Shown here: positions 44,842 to 54,302 of the stretch, one piece after another
Numbering within the stretch: the first letter of the stretch is position 1
Layout of the letters: the number at the start of each line of letters is the position of its first letter
NCBI RefSeq assembly: GCF_003148665.1
Contig: NZ_QGGQ01000002.1
Span: forward strand, 372,001 to 436,000
Direction: 5' to 3'
Source: Maribacter polysiphoniae
Lineage (GTDB): Bacteria > Bacteroidota > Bacteroidia > Flavobacteriales > Flavobacteriaceae
DNA length: 64,000 nucleotides
Translations under genes and position numbers: made by a program
The notes under the pieces: model-generated
What the model was told of the DNA's origin: nothing
Databases searched by the model: none
The model's input: the letters and a program-made list of their open reading frames with translations, nothing else

Positions 44842-46647
44842 TTAGTTTTCTTCGGTTTTCAGCCATTCGTTTCTTCGCTGTAACTGCTTTTTAGAAACCT
44901 TGGCCCCTTCCTTTTCCGACAGGAAAAGACGGTAGTTAGGGTTGGACGCCAATACAACGTTGGTTTCCTTTTGCACTCCGTAACGGTTAAAAACGATCTT
45001 TAGGGTATCCCCTACTTGAAGTCCTTTGATATAGGCACTGAATTGCTGTCCGTCAGGAAAGCCCTGTCCATTGATAGCGGTAATCTCAACGCCCTTGTCC
45101 AATCCGGCCACATAGGCAGGCGTACCGATTTTGGGGTTGGAGCGTATTTCCCCATGACCATCCCCGTTCAATGCCACAGCGGCCCCAAAATAAGGTTCCT
45201 CCGCATCCTGTGCCAAGGTAACGCCCACAGCATTTAAAAGCGCCTTGTAGTCGGGCATGCCACTCTTATAGATATAGCTATCAAAAAATGTATCGGCAAA
45301 ATCGCGACCTGCATAGTCGGCCAACGCTTGCTGAAGGTTTTCCAAGGTATAGGGAATCTCCGATATACCATAGGTGTTCCAAACCTGTTTCATAAAATCG
45401 TCGAGGTTCAATTTTTCTTCCCGTAGCGATAGATCCAACGCAAGACCCAACACACTTCCGTAGGAATAGTAGGAGATAAACGTATTCTCCCGGTTTACGG
45501 GATCCACGGAGGTAGCCGCATCCACGAAGGGGGCTTGATAACTCATCCCGACCGGATTGAAGAATCGCCGTGCCGGGGAGTTCCAAACATAGTTAAAAGT
45601 TCCCGAAATGCCTTCGACATATTTTTCCGGTGAGATTATGCCCGCCCGACACAGATTGAGTTGGGTATAATAACTGGTAAAACCTTCGGCAAACCAAAGG
45701 GCTCCACTCATATTGGCTTTCTCAAAATCAAAAGGCTCCAACCCTTTCGGACGGATGCGCTCTACATTCCACGCATGGAAAAATTCATGGGATACCGTAC
45801 CGATATTCCGTTCCGCCCCACCGTTAGCCAAGGGGCGTGTACTCGTTAGGATGGTGGAGTTTCGATGCTCCATGCCATCGCCCGAGGCATTGGGGATATA
45901 ACAGGCCAAAAAGGTGTAGGTACCATAATCGAATTCAGGCAGTTCGCCATAGACCTCCCGCTCGGCAAGCACTACTTTCTTTACATTCTCGAAATAGGCA
46001 TCCAACTCCTCCTCCGTTCCGTTGTGGTGGAGTACAAAGCGTACCTTTTGTTTTTTTCCGTGGTCCTCCACCTCAAATTCCCGAACCGAAAAGTCACTTA
46101 GTTCGGTAGGGCTATCCATAAAATAATAGAGGTTTGGCGCCGAATAGGTGGTGCCGGAAACCAAGGGCAATTGTGTGGCTACCTTCCAGTTCAGATCCTT
46201 CCGCACCTTAAAATCCACCTCGATTTTCCGGTCTTTCAAGCTTGGGACGTACATAAAGGTCGCGGGGATGTTCAAATGGGCATGGGTTTCATCCACCTGT
46301 GAATAGGTTCCCCCACCTCGATTGGCAAACAGGGTATAATGAATGGTGATGGTGCCATCGTGACCTACCACCTGCCATTGGTATGGATCCGGGCGTAACA
46401 CTTGTAACCCCTTGCCCTTACTATCGGTCGCCTTAAAATCGTACACATTCTTGGCAAACTCATGCAGGGCATAGCGCCCCGGGGAAGAACGACTCATCCG
46501 AAAGGCCACCGTATCGTTTTTCAGCTCGGGGAATGTACCCTGTACTACGGCTTCGTGGTGTACGGCATTGTCAAAAGAGATTTCGTAATGGTTGGTTTGG
46601 GCACACAACATACTGCCAAATAGGAAAATGGGAAAGAGGAATTTCAT
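44842..46647 (-). CDS. M61-family peptidase with PDZ domain
   Basis: 601-aa secreted metallopeptidase (signal peptide ending near MLCAQ). The N-terminal half is the M61 beta domain. The gluzincin core SHEFFHAWN (about residue 289) with zinc Glu in LWFAEGFTSYY follows about 30 residues later. A PDZ-like domain lies near 500-575 (GAAVALNGDGHGEIRSNPKIGTPAYVAGLDKGVEITAINGQ). The family contains aminopeptidases releasing N-terminal Gly or Ala. It is flanked on both sides by repeats of the same families, so it sits between potential recombination sites. Confidence 0.92.
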   Translation of the reverse strand: MKFLFPIFLFGSMLCAQTNHYEISFDNAVHHEAVVQGTFPELKNDTVAFRMSRSSPGRYALHEFAKNVYDFKATDSKGKGLQVLRPDPYQWQVVGHDGTITIHYTLFANRGGGTYSQVDETHAHLNIPATFMYVPSLKDRKIEVDFKVRKDLNWKVATQLPLVSGTTYSAPNLYYFMDSPTELSDFSVREFEVEDHGKKQKVRFVLHHNGTEEELDAYFENVKKVVLAEREVYGELPEFDYGTYTFLACYIPNASGDGMEHRNSTILTSTRPLANGGAERNIGTVSHEFFHAWNVERIRPKGLEPFDFEKANMSGALWFAEGFTSYYTQLNLCRAGIISPEKYVEGISGTFNYVWNSPARRFFNPVGMSYQAPFVDAATSVDPVNRENTFISYYSYGSVLGLALDLSLREEKLNLDDFMKQVWNTYGISEIPYTLENLQQALADYAGRDFADTFFDSYIYKSGMPDYKALLNAVGVTLAQDAEEPYFGAAVALNGDGHGEIRSNPKIGTPAYVAGLDKGVEITAINGQGFPDGQQFSAYIKGLQVGDTLKIVFNRYGVQKETNVVLASNPNYRLFLSEKEGAKVSKKQLQRRNEWLKTEEN

Positions 46648-46829
46648 TACTATATTTTTAATAGGACGAATATACTATTTAAAACAGGCAACTGGAATAG
46701 GGTAAGGGTGCATTACCGACTATTATATGCACTACCTAAATTAAAATAGGCCAGGAAAACTTTTAGATAAACTTCCCAACCAAATGAAGACATTGATTTA
46801 CAAGGTTGACATTCTTTTTAAAATCGGTG

Positions 46830-46921
46830 TGTCATTCCGAATGAGGTACTAAGCGAAATCGCACTAGAATAGGAGTATGGGATTTCTCGTCGCTCGTTCC
46901 TCCCTCTGTCGAAATGACAAG
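46830..46921. repeat. 92-bp imperfect palindrome, copy 6
   Basis: Same unit in the same orientation, on the 5' side of the M61 gene; the left flank resembles copy 5 (AAGGTTGACATTCTTTTTAA). Confidence 0.85.
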
Positions 46922-47040
46922 AGCCTATTATTATGAACGCCTTCCATTTGCCTATGCGGAAATTCCTTGATTTGCTACCAAAATTAAAATAGGCCGGGAA
47001 ACTTATCGATAAACTTCCCAACCAAATGGAGACATTGATT

Positions 47041-47262
47041 TACAACGAACTGTCCGAAACTTGAAATGGTATATTTAGGGGTCGATCTCCTTCTGTAGTG
47101 CAGGCGATAGGGCCGTAAAGAATTATTGAAACCTTGGAAATAATTTAGGCCCTAACGGCGGTCACAAAATTCCTTCTATTTTGTGAGCACCTAACGAAGG
47201 AGTGTCGTTTCTTTTGTTTCGTTTTCTTTAGACAAGTAAAGAAAATGAAAAAAAAAGCATTT
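47041..47262. repeat. 222-bp direct repeat, copy B
   Basis: Direct copy of 43811-44032, 3.2 kb away. Together with copy A it brackets the M61 peptidase gene. Confidence 0.85.
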
Positions 47263-47517
47263 ATGAACCTCCTACGACAGTTTCATTGGACAAGTAAAGA
47301 AATTGAAGATTCACGAAAACCGATAAAAAACAATAACAACCACTTGAATAAAATGAAAGAACATTGAAAATAGATTCGAATTATGGTTCTTGTCTGGGAA
47401 GGTGCTTTTTCATACTAACGACAGATGGATTAATTTACTCATTGCTTTAATTTCAGCTTCTTTTCTTTTTTGCTTTGCCAAAAAAAATCAGGGCCGTAAA
47501 ACTTTTTAAAGTCAGCC

Positions 47518-47609
47518 TGTCATTCCGAATGAGGTACGAAGCGAAATCACACTAGAATAGGAGTATGGGATTTCTCGTCGCTCGTTCCTCCCTCTGTCGA
47601 AATGACAAG
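47518..47609. repeat. 92-bp imperfect palindrome, copy 7
   Basis: Same unit; its left flank GGGCCGTAAAACTTTTTAAAG matches that of copy 4. Confidence 0.85.
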
Positions 47610-47754
47610 GTCTTATGTGATTTGTATGGCTTACCAAAACCAACGTGGGAATACCTTGATCTGCGACGAAAATTAAAATAGGCCGTTAAGAGTAACATAA
47701 ATATCACTCTAAATCGTAAGTTCCTACCAAAAAAACCGAATAAATCCATTCGCC

Positions 47755-47762
47755 TATATTTG
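47755..47762 (+). promoter_or_regulatory. candidate -7 box (TATATTTG) of the YeeE/YedE pair
   Basis: An exact TAnnTTTG, 14 bp before the ATG at 47777, implying a very short leader. Confidence 0.45.
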
Positions 47763-47776
47763 CAAAAAACTTTGGA

Positions 47777-48343
47777 ATGGAAATAATTCTTAAACCTTGG
47801 CCGTGGTATGTCACCGGGCCATTGATCACTTTCGTTATGCTACTGCTGTTCTACTTCGGCAAATCGTTCGGTATGTCATCGAATCTTAGAACCTTATGTA
47901 GTATCGGCGGGGCCGGTAAATATGCCGATTTCTTTAAATTCGACTGGAAAGCCCAACGCTGGAACCTAGTGGTCGTCCTGGGAGCCATCTTAGGGGGATT
48001 TATTGCCGTGAATTTCCTATCCGACGGGTCTAACATTGCACTTTCGCCCGATACGATCAACGATTTGGAGACCATGGGGTTCCATAATGCAGGTGCGGCC
48101 ATATTGCCCCCGGAAATATATGACTGGGATGCGGTCTTGACCGTTAAGGGCATGTCCGTCCTAATTATTGCCGGCTTTTTGGTCGGCTTCGGTACACGCT
48201 ATGCCGGAGGTTGTACCTCAGGCCATGCCATTTCAGGATTGAGTAATCTGCAAAAACCTTCCTTAGTGGCCGTTATCGGCTTTTTTATCGGTGGTCTGAT
48301 CATGACACACTTTATCTTACCCCTAATATTTACGACATCATGA
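47777..48343 (+). CDS. YeeE/YedE-family sulfur transport protein, subunit 1
   Basis: 188-aa membrane protein with about five helices. The family signature with conserved Cys, [22 protein letters not shown], is near residue 140. YeeE/YedE proteins import thiosulfate or related sulfur compounds, and split forms exist as two small proteins. Its end overlaps the next gene by 4 bp (ATGA), so the two are translated together. The substrate was not read from sequence. Confidence 0.87.
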   Translation: MEIILKPWPWYVTGPLITFVMLLLFYFGKSFGMSSNLRTLCSIGGAGKYADFFKFDWKAQRWNLVVVLGAILGGFIAVNFLSDGSNIALSPDTINDLETMGFHNAGAAILPPEIYDWDAVLTVKGMSVLIIAGFLVGFGTRYAGGCTSGHAISGLSNLQKPSLVAVIGFFIGGLIMTHFILPLIFTTS

Positions 48344-48753
48344 AATTATTGAAATATCTATTCGTCGGTATGGTTTTCGGAATCATATTGGTAAAGTCCG
48401 AAGCAGTCTCCTGGTATCGTATTTATGAAATGTTCAAATTCCAATCCTTTCACATGTACGGCATCATAGGATCGGCCGTAATCTTGGGGATCATCGGTGT
48501 AGCATTGATGAAACGCAGTGGACTCAAAAACATTGAGGGACATAAAATAAACATCAACCCCAAAGAAAGAGGGTTTACCCGTTATCTTCTCGGAGGTAGT
48601 ATTTTCGGATTGGGATGGGCCCTGGCTGGTGCATGTCCAGGACCCATGTACATTTTGGTGGGAGCAGGCGTCTTTAGCATGCTCATTGTAATCGCTGCGG
48701 CCCTCCTTGGTACCTTTGTTTATGGAGTGCTCAAGGATAAGTTACCGCATTAG
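48340..48753 (+). CDS. YeeE/YedE-family sulfur transport protein, subunit 2
   Basis: 137-aa membrane protein of the DUF6691/YeeE half-size group. Four helices; the Cys motif [16 protein letters not shown] is near residue 90. It is expected to work with the preceding subunit (4-bp overlap). The gene ends one base before the convergent cellobiose phosphorylase gene. Confidence 0.85.
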   Translation: MKLLKYLFVGMVFGIILVKSEAVSWYRIYEMFKFQSFHMYGIIGSAVILGIIGVALMKRSGLKNIEGHKININPKERGFTRYLLGGSIFGLGWALAGACPGPMYILVGAGVFSMLIVIAAALLGTFVYGVLKDKLPH

Positions 48754-48754
48754 G

Positions 48755-51190
48755 TCACCCCATGATCACTTGTACCGAATGTTCTTTTCCGGCTTCCAAT
48801 ATGGGCACGATTTTCGAATCGATTTCCGACCCGTTCACCAAGATGCGTTTTACGCCCTTACTGATATGGTCGGGATTCTGTACTTCGATATTATACGTAG
48901 CCCCACGATATTCCCGCGTCATTTTGAATCCGTCCCATTTTGAAGGGATACAGGGATCAATGACCAATCCGTCATAATCGGTTTTTACACCGAGGATGTA
49001 TTGGGTGATCGCAAAAAAGTTCCACGAAGCGGTTCCCGATAACCAGGAGTTTTTGGCCTCCCCGGGTTTGGATGCTTCCTTACCGGCGATCATTTGGCAA
49101 TATACATACGGCTCCACACGGTGCAGTTCCGAAATATCCTCTAAGAAACTAGGGGCTATTTTGGTGTAGTATTCATAGGCTTGGTCTCCCCGGCCCAAAA
49201 CGGTTTCCCCAATCATGATCCATGGGTTGTTATGGCAAAAGATACCCCCGTTTTCCTTATAACCGGCAGGGTAGGTCGAAATCTCCCCATATTCAATATA
49301 GTATTTGGTGAAGGCGGGACTGTTCAAAACAATACCGTAGTCACAGTCCAAATGCTCTTTTACGGCATTCAACGACTTTTCTACCATCCCTTCTTCCTGT
49401 CCGATACCGGCCATGGTACACCATCCTTGGGATTCGATAAAGATCTTGCCTTCCTCGTTCTCGTTGGATCCTATTTTCTTACCGTAATAATCATAGGCCC
49501 GTAGGTACCAATCACCGTCCCAACCGTCTTTCTTAACGGCTTCGATCATGGCTTCCACATGGGTTTCGGCTTCTTGGGCCTCGGCATCCTTCCCTATGCG
49601 TTTGCACAGTTTTACATATTCCTTTCCGTAAACCACGAAAAGTCCGGCAATCATCAGCGATTCCGCCGTGCTTCCCTTTTTATTCCCTGTGGTCTGGAAA
49701 GATTCGTTGGGATCTTCGGAAAAACAATTCAGGTTTAAACAATCGTTCCAATCGGCACGCCCAATAAGCGGTAAGCCGTGAGGCCCCAAGTTGTTCACCA
49801 CATGGTAGAAAGAGGCTTTTAAGTGGTCGAAATGCGGTTTGGCGCGCGATGCATCATTATCAAAGGGCACCATTTCATCCAACAGGGAAAAATCCCCTGT
49901 TTCCTTAATATATTCGGTAGTGGATAAGATCAACCATAAGGGATCGTCGTTAAAATCACCCCCAATGGCCGAATTCCCTTTTTTGGTCAAGGGTTGGTAT
50001 TGGTGGTAGCACGAACCGTCCTCGAACTGGGTTGATGCGATATCAAAGATACGTTCCCTGGCCCTTTCTGGGATTTGGTGTACAAAGCCGATCAAATCCT
50101 GGTTGGAGTCCCTAAAGCCCATACCACGACCGATTCCCGATTCAAAGAAGGAAGCGGAGCGCGACATATTGAAGGTGACCATACATTGGTATTGGTTCCA
50201 GATATTCACCATACGATCCAAGCGATCATCCCCGGAATCTATATTGATCTTGCCCAGAAGTCGGTCCCAATAGGCGCGTAGTTCCCCATAGGCGGCATCG
50301 ATTTTTTCAACCGTATCGAATTTTGCCATCATATCCTTGGCAGGTTTCTTATTGATGACCCCCTTACTTTCCCATTTCTCTTCCGGAGCCACCTCAACAT
50401 AGCCCAACATAAAGATAAAATCGCGGGATTCGCCCGGTTGCAATTCCACCTCAATATAGTGCGATGCGATAGGCGACCAACCATGGGCCACGGTGTTCTT
50501 TGGAGTTCCGTCGTTAACGACATCGGGATTATCAAATCCGTTATACAACCCCAAAAACGATTCGCGATCGGTATCATACCCATCTATTGGGGCATTCACG
50601 TTATAAAAGGCATAGTGGTTACGTCGTTCCTTGAATTCGGTCTTGTGGTAAATGGTTGAATCCTGGATCTCTACTTCCCCAGTGGAAAAGTTACGTTGGA
50701 AGTTGGTCATATCATCCTCGGCATTCCACAGACACCATTCGATAAAAGAGAACAATTTCAGTTTTTTGGTTTCCGAAGAAGTGTTCTTTAAAGATACTTT
50801 TTGAAGCTCGCCCCAAAAGCCCAAGGGAATAAATTGAAGGATCTGTGCCGCTACCCCATTCTTGGAACTATTGAATTTGGTGTAGCTCATACCGTGACGG
50901 CACTCATAACTATCCAAAGGGGTTTTCATGGGTTTCCAGCCTGGCGACCAGGTGGTATCCCCATCCTTGATATAAAAGTACTTTCCCCCATCGTCAATAG
51001 GCACATTATTATATCTGTAACGGGTTAACCGTCTAAATTTGGCATCCTTATAAAAGGTATACCCACCTCCCGTATTCGAGGTTAGGGAAAAGAAATCCTC
51101 ATTACCCAGGTAATTGATCCATGGGTAAGGGGTCTGGGGGTTTGTAATTACATACTCCCTGTTCGTATCGTCAAAATGGCCGTATTTCAT
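48755..51190 (-). CDS. GH94 cellobiose phosphorylase
   Basis: 811-aa cytosolic enzyme, the family's usual length, converting cellobiose and phosphate to glucose 1-phosphate and glucose. There is no signal peptide. The N-terminus MKYGHFDD and [11 protein letters not shown] are typical. Catalytic-domain motifs are [13 protein letters not shown] (about 360), [11 protein letters not shown], and [10 protein letters not shown] (about 480), with the acid Asp. Adjacent and downstream of a GPH transporter gene, it forms a cellobiose/cellodextrin uptake and phosphorolysis unit. Other GH94 activities (e.g. laminaribiose) are less likely. Confidence 0.92.
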   Translation of the reverse strand: MKYGHFDDTNREYVITNPQTPYPWINYLGNEDFFSLTSNTGGGYTFYKDAKFRRLTRYRYNNVPIDDGGKYFYIKDGDTTWSPGWKPMKTPLDSYECRHGMSYTKFNSSKNGVAAQILQFIPLGFWGELQKVSLKNTSSETKKLKLFSFIEWCLWNAEDDMTNFQRNFSTGEVEIQDSTIYHKTEFKERRNHYAFYNVNAPIDGYDTDRESFLGLYNGFDNPDVVNDGTPKNTVAHGWSPIASHYIEVELQPGESRDFIFMLGYVEVAPEEKWESKGVINKKPAKDMMAKFDTVEKIDAAYGELRAYWDRLLGKINIDSGDDRLDRMVNIWNQYQCMVTFNMSRSASFFESGIGRGMGFRDSNQDLIGFVHQIPERARERIFDIASTQFEDGSCYHQYQPLTKKGNSAIGGDFNDDPLWLILSTTEYIKETGDFSLLDEMVPFDNDASRAKPHFDHLKASFYHVVNNLGPHGLPLIGRADWNDCLNLNCFSEDPNESFQTTGNKKGSTAESLMIAGLFVVYGKEYVKLCKRIGKDAEAQEAETHVEAMIEAVKKDGWDGDWYLRAYDYYGKKIGSNENEEGKIFIESQGWCTMAGIGQEEGMVEKSLNAVKEHLDCDYGIVLNSPAFTKYYIEYGEISTYPAGYKENGGIFCHNNPWIMIGETVLGRGDQAYEYYTKIAPSFLEDISELHRVEPYVYCQMIAGKEASKPGEAKNSWLSGTASWNFFAITQYILGVKTDYDGLVIDPCIPSKWDGFKMTREYRGATYNIEVQNPDHISKGVKRILVNGSEIDSKIVPILEAGKEHSVQVIMG

Positions 51191-51209
51191 GTGTAAATGT
51201 TAGTGTTTG

Positions 51210-51318
51210 TTATTGTGATGTTTGAGTGTCTATTTCTTTAGAAGGAATACCCTCGGCTGCACCTAAATGGTGTTGCGTCAAAGGATTTTCTTGGATCAAG
51301 TCATTGTACTTTTGATTT
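51210..51318 (-). other. possible lost C-terminal extension of the GPH transporter
   Basis: Right after the transporter stop codon another frame stays open for about 37 codons and reads NDLIQENPLTQHHLGAAEGI before stopping at 51210. Removing one T in GAATAAAAATC would join it to the transporter. A frameshift, natural or sequencing-derived, is plausible. Confidence 0.45.
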
Positions 51319-52923
51319 TTATTCCTGAAGCCTTCGCTCTTTAAGTTCCAAGGTGATCTCATCCAATTTCTTTTGGGTCAAGGGATATAAGAACATCAAT
51401 CCCGCTGCCAGAACGGTGATCAATGCGGGTACCCAACTCATCAGCATGATAATCCCGGGGATGGCCCCTTGTATGGAATCGGCATCCTGTCCGCTGTAAT
51501 GAAATGCACCCAAGATCATTCCGATGATCGCCCCGGCAATACCTCCGCCGAATTTGGTTGCAAAGGAACCTGCCGAATAGATAAGTCCGGTAGCCCTACG
51601 GCCATTCTTAAACTCGGAATAATCGGCAGCATCGCCCAACATGGCAAAAAACAAGGTTGGGAAAATGGCAGCTGCGAATTCAGAGATAATACCAATGGTG
51701 AATATTGCCGTAATATCATCAGGACCGCAAAAGAACAATAGGGCATTGACCCCGCCTGAAAACAATAGCGCATAAATAAACAGGTTGCGTTTGCCCAGCC
51801 TATTGCCTAAAGGTGCCGTAGCCATGGCGCCCAATACCGAGGCGACCATAAGACCGATCAAGAAGGAGGCTCCCAAAAGCTGATCGTTCAGATAATGCGT
51901 AAAGTAAATAATGACAATCCCCTGTTTGATGGAATTGTAGACGTTGAACAATAGTCCGATAACCAATAACACCAACCACGGTTTGTTGGCAATAAGGTCC
52001 TTGAAATCCTGTTTAAGATTGTTCTTTTGTTCTTTCGGGGGTTGTATTCTTTCCTTGGTGGTATAGAAGGTCAGGAACATTAAGATCGCAAGAAAAACAG
52101 ACATCAGGTACATAGCATTGCTATACCCTTGTTTTTGGTCGATAATGGTAATCTTGTCCTTGGATAGGTTTGGCTCCCCATTAACGATAAACGCATAGTC
52201 CTGATTGGCCTGCATGGAAAAACTCTTGCCGTGGGTAGGCGTATTTTCCCCTGTGACCATTTGGCTATCATCCCAAGTGAACAAGGCAATCCCGTCTTCG
52301 GTCTTTATATTCACGTTCTCCACATCGGTATGTGTGGAAACAACCACTTTATAAGTATCGTCATCCAATTGATCAATGGCAATGGTTGGGTCTACATTAC
52401 CGTAATAGGCCACGAGGAACAACAAGGCACCCTGTACCAACATACCCCCACCAAAAGCACCGACCATACGATAAGACCCCAAACTGGTACGTTCTTTGTC
52501 GTCCCCCGTCATGACTGCCATCAACGCCCCATAAGGCACATTGTTGGCCGTATAGATCAACGTAAAAAAGATATAGGTAACATAGGCGTATACGATCTTT
52601 CCGGTCTCGCCCAAGTCTGGACTGGTGAACAAGAGGGATAGGATGGCGGCCAAGGGTATGGCGGTCCATAAGATCCAAGGACGGAATTTACCGTATTTCG
52701 ATGTTGTACGATCCCCGATGATGCCCATTAGCACATCGCTGATACCGTCGCTAAAACGGGCTACAAGCATCAATACCCCAACGGTAACTGGACTCAATCC
52801 GAATACATCGGTATAAAAAATGAACAAGAAAGTGGCTACTCCCCGCCAAGCAATATTCGCTGCACCATCCCCTAGGGCATACCCTATTTTTTCTTTAATG
52901 GAAATTTTTTCAAAAGTAGACAT
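51319..52923 (-). CDS. GPH/MFS-family sugar:cation symporter
   Basis: 534-aa transporter of the glycoside-pentoside-hexuronide family. The N-terminal KEKIGYALGDGAANIAWRGV, DRTTSKYGKFRPWIL, and PYGALMAVMTGDDKERTSLGSYRMVGA are family hallmarks. An insertion of about 110 polar residues (about 175-285: DPTIAIDQLDDDTYKVV..., GKSFSMQANQDYAFIVNG) splits the helices near the middle; it has beta-strand character and likely faces the periplasm. It precedes the GH94 gene, so cellobiose or other beta-glucosides are the expected substrate. A 3' frameshift may have shortened it. Confidence 0.9.
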   Translation of the reverse strand: MSTFEKISIKEKIGYALGDGAANIAWRGVATFLFIFYTDVFGLSPVTVGVLMLVARFSDGISDVLMGIIGDRTTSKYGKFRPWILWTAIPLAAILSLLFTSPDLGETGKIVYAYVTYIFFTLIYTANNVPYGALMAVMTGDDKERTSLGSYRMVGAFGGGMLVQGALLFLVAYYGNVDPTIAIDQLDDDTYKVVVSTHTDVENVNIKTEDGIALFTWDDSQMVTGENTPTHGKSFSMQANQDYAFIVNGEPNLSKDKITIIDQKQGYSNAMYLMSVFLAILMFLTFYTTKERIQPPKEQKNNLKQDFKDLIANKPWLVLLVIGLLFNVYNSIKQGIVIIYFTHYLNDQLLGASFLIGLMVASVLGAMATAPLGNRLGKRNLFIYALLFSGGVNALLFFCGPDDITAIFTIGIISEFAAAIFPTLFFAMLGDAADYSEFKNGRRATGLIYSAGSFATKFGGGIAGAIIGMILGAFHYSGQDADSIQGAIPGIIMLMSWVPALITVLAAGLMFLYPLTQKKLDEITLELKERRLQE

Positions 52924-52932
52924 GGATTTTCA

Positions 52933-52961
52933 GATTGATTATATGTTAAAAATAATCAATC
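52933..52961. promoter_or_regulatory. perfect 10-bp inverted repeat before the GPH transporter start
   Basis: GATTGATTAT (52933-52942) and ATAATCAATC (52952-52961) are exact inverses with a 9-nt spacer, 10 bp from the ATG. Candidate operator or translation-controlling hairpin. Confidence 0.55.
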
Positions 52962-52966
52962 CGTAA

Positions 52967-53002
52967 AGCGCCCACTAATGCAAATTAATCTATTAGTGCG
53001 CT
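52967..53002. promoter_or_regulatory. second, longer inverted repeat in the same leader
   Basis: AGCGCCCACTAAT and ATTAGTGCGCT are inverted copies with one extra base and a 12-nt spacer. It could be an operator for the cellobiose unit or the terminator of clpS. Confidence 0.5.
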
Positions 53003-53084
53003 AAAATCTAAGTGTTTATACTTTGGGAATACGGCATTATCCCTCTAAAAAATAAGGCTATAAAAAAACAAGACGTGGTTTAAA

Positions 53085-53360
53085 TCACACGATTTCAGCA
53101 CTTAAACCTGCTTGCAACAAACGGCTGCATCGTGGTTCCAAATCTTTGTATTCGCCTGTTTTCACAGTACATTTACCATTGTAGTGAACAATCAAGGAAC
53201 ATTGTTCGGCCTGTTCGGGCGTATGCTCACAAACATCGATAAGGGTATCGATAACATGATCGAACGTATTCACTTCATCATTAAAAAGTACAATTTCGTT
53301 TTGCTTTACTGTTTCTTCCTCTAGCAGTAATTCTTCCGAAATTTTTTCCTTAGTACCCAT
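53085..53360 (-). CDS. clpS: ATP-dependent Clp protease adaptor ClpS
   Basis: 91-aa adaptor that delivers N-end-rule substrates to ClpAP/ClpCP. The ClpS core VLFNDEVNTFDHVIDTLIDVCEHTPEQAEQCSLIVHYNGKCTVKTG spans about 23-67 with the ligand-binding Asn-Asp. It is the usual short Bacteroidota form. It follows prmA on the same strand (32 bp). Confidence 0.95.
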   Translation of the reverse strand: MGTKEKISEELLLEEETVKQNEIVLFNDEVNTFDHVIDTLIDVCEHTPEQAEQCSLIVHYNGKCTVKTGEYKDLEPRCSRLLQAGLSAEIV

Positions 53361-53392
53361 AATTCAATATTTTAAAATCGGAATAACCTTCC

Positions 53393-54229
53393 CTAAAATA
53401 CATATTTTACGGCAACCCAATTATTTTTTTCCTGATTTTTTTCAAACCGAAGGCCGAATTCATTGCATTTTTCTGTGATAAGAGGAATGTCCTCCTTATA
53501 AAAACCACTTAAGAACAACTGCCCGCCCTCAGTCAGGCATTTGGCATATTCGGGAATATCGGAAAGCAATATATTCCTGTTGATATTGGCGATGATCACA
53601 TCGTACTTTTGATCCTTCAACAAGGAAGCATCCCCTTCGTAAACCTTGATATGCTTACCATGGTTGCGCTCCACATTCTCCATGGCATTGAGGTAACACC
53701 AATTATCGATATCTATGGCATCAACCGACACTGCCCCCCTCATTTCGGCCAGTATGGCCAAAACCCCGGTACCACTACCCATATCAAGGACCGTTTTGCC
53801 CTTGAAATCATGGTCTAGGATAAATTGCAGCATCATATGCGTGGTCTCATGATGGCCCGTACCAAAACTCATCTTGGGTTCTATGACGATATCGTAGGTA
53901 ACGTTGGACTTTTCATGAAAAGGCGCCCGTACCTCACAGACCTCCCCTACCGTTATGGGTTTAAAGTTCTGTTCCCATGTGGCATTCCAGTTTTCCTGTT
54001 CTATTTCCTTCACTTCATAGGTGATGTGAAAATCAGGGTTTGATAAAATACCAACCTCGTTCAACATATCAGCCTGCCAATCCTCTTTTTGTGTATACGC
54101 CTGAATACCGGTTTCGTTCTCGACAAAACTCTCAAAGCCAATAGCGCCCAGTTCGGCGATCAAAATGTCCGAGGTGGGTTGCAAGGGGGTAATCCTAAAA
54201 TTGTATTCTATATATATGGTATTTGACAT
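53393..54229 (-). CDS. prmA: ribosomal protein L11 methyltransferase
   Basis: 278-aa SAM-dependent enzyme that trimethylates ribosomal protein L11. SAM motif I is VLDMGSGTGVLAILAEMRGA (about 150). FGTGHHETTHMML is the family's signature upstream. The N-terminal substrate-binding domain is typical. It is paired with clpS, and separated from the tpiA unit by a terminator. Confidence 0.96.
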   Translation of the reverse strand: MSNTIYIEYNFRITPLQPTSDILIAELGAIGFESFVENETGIQAYTQKEDWQADMLNEVGILSNPDFHITYEVKEIEQENWNATWEQNFKPITVGEVCEVRAPFHEKSNVTYDIVIEPKMSFGTGHHETTHMMLQFILDHDFKGKTVLDMGSGTGVLAILAEMRGAVSVDAIDIDNWCYLNAMENVERNHGKHIKVYEGDASLLKDQKYDVIIANINRNILLSDIPEYAKCLTEGGQLFLSGFYKEDIPLITEKCNEFGLRFEKNQEKNNWVAVKYVF

Positions 54230-54251
54230 GCGTAAGGGTTTCTAGGAAAAG

Positions 54252-54283
54252 AATGCCCCTTAAAGCAAATTTAAGGGGCATTT
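54252..54283 (-). terminator. intrinsic terminator of the tpiA operon
   Basis: AATGCCCCTTAAA and TTTAAGGGGCATT are perfect inverses around a 5-nt loop, 20 bp past the tpiA stop. Confidence 0.8.
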
Positions 54284-54302
54284 TCAATATATAACTTAAA
54301 AC

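Larger units (their letters stand above)
46648..47776. other. repeat-rich, gene-free region 2
   Basis: 1.1 kb between the M61 peptidase and YeeE genes. It holds palindrome copies 6 and 7, the second 222-bp repeat, and a shared tail (AATTTCAGCTTC, 47440-47500) also seen at 44058. No gene was found apart from the YeeE promoter near 47755. Confidence 0.85.

Noticed and set aside
43161-47776. CRISPR array
   Set aside because: The repeats are 92 bp palindromes with irregular, partly repeated spacers, and no cas genes are present.
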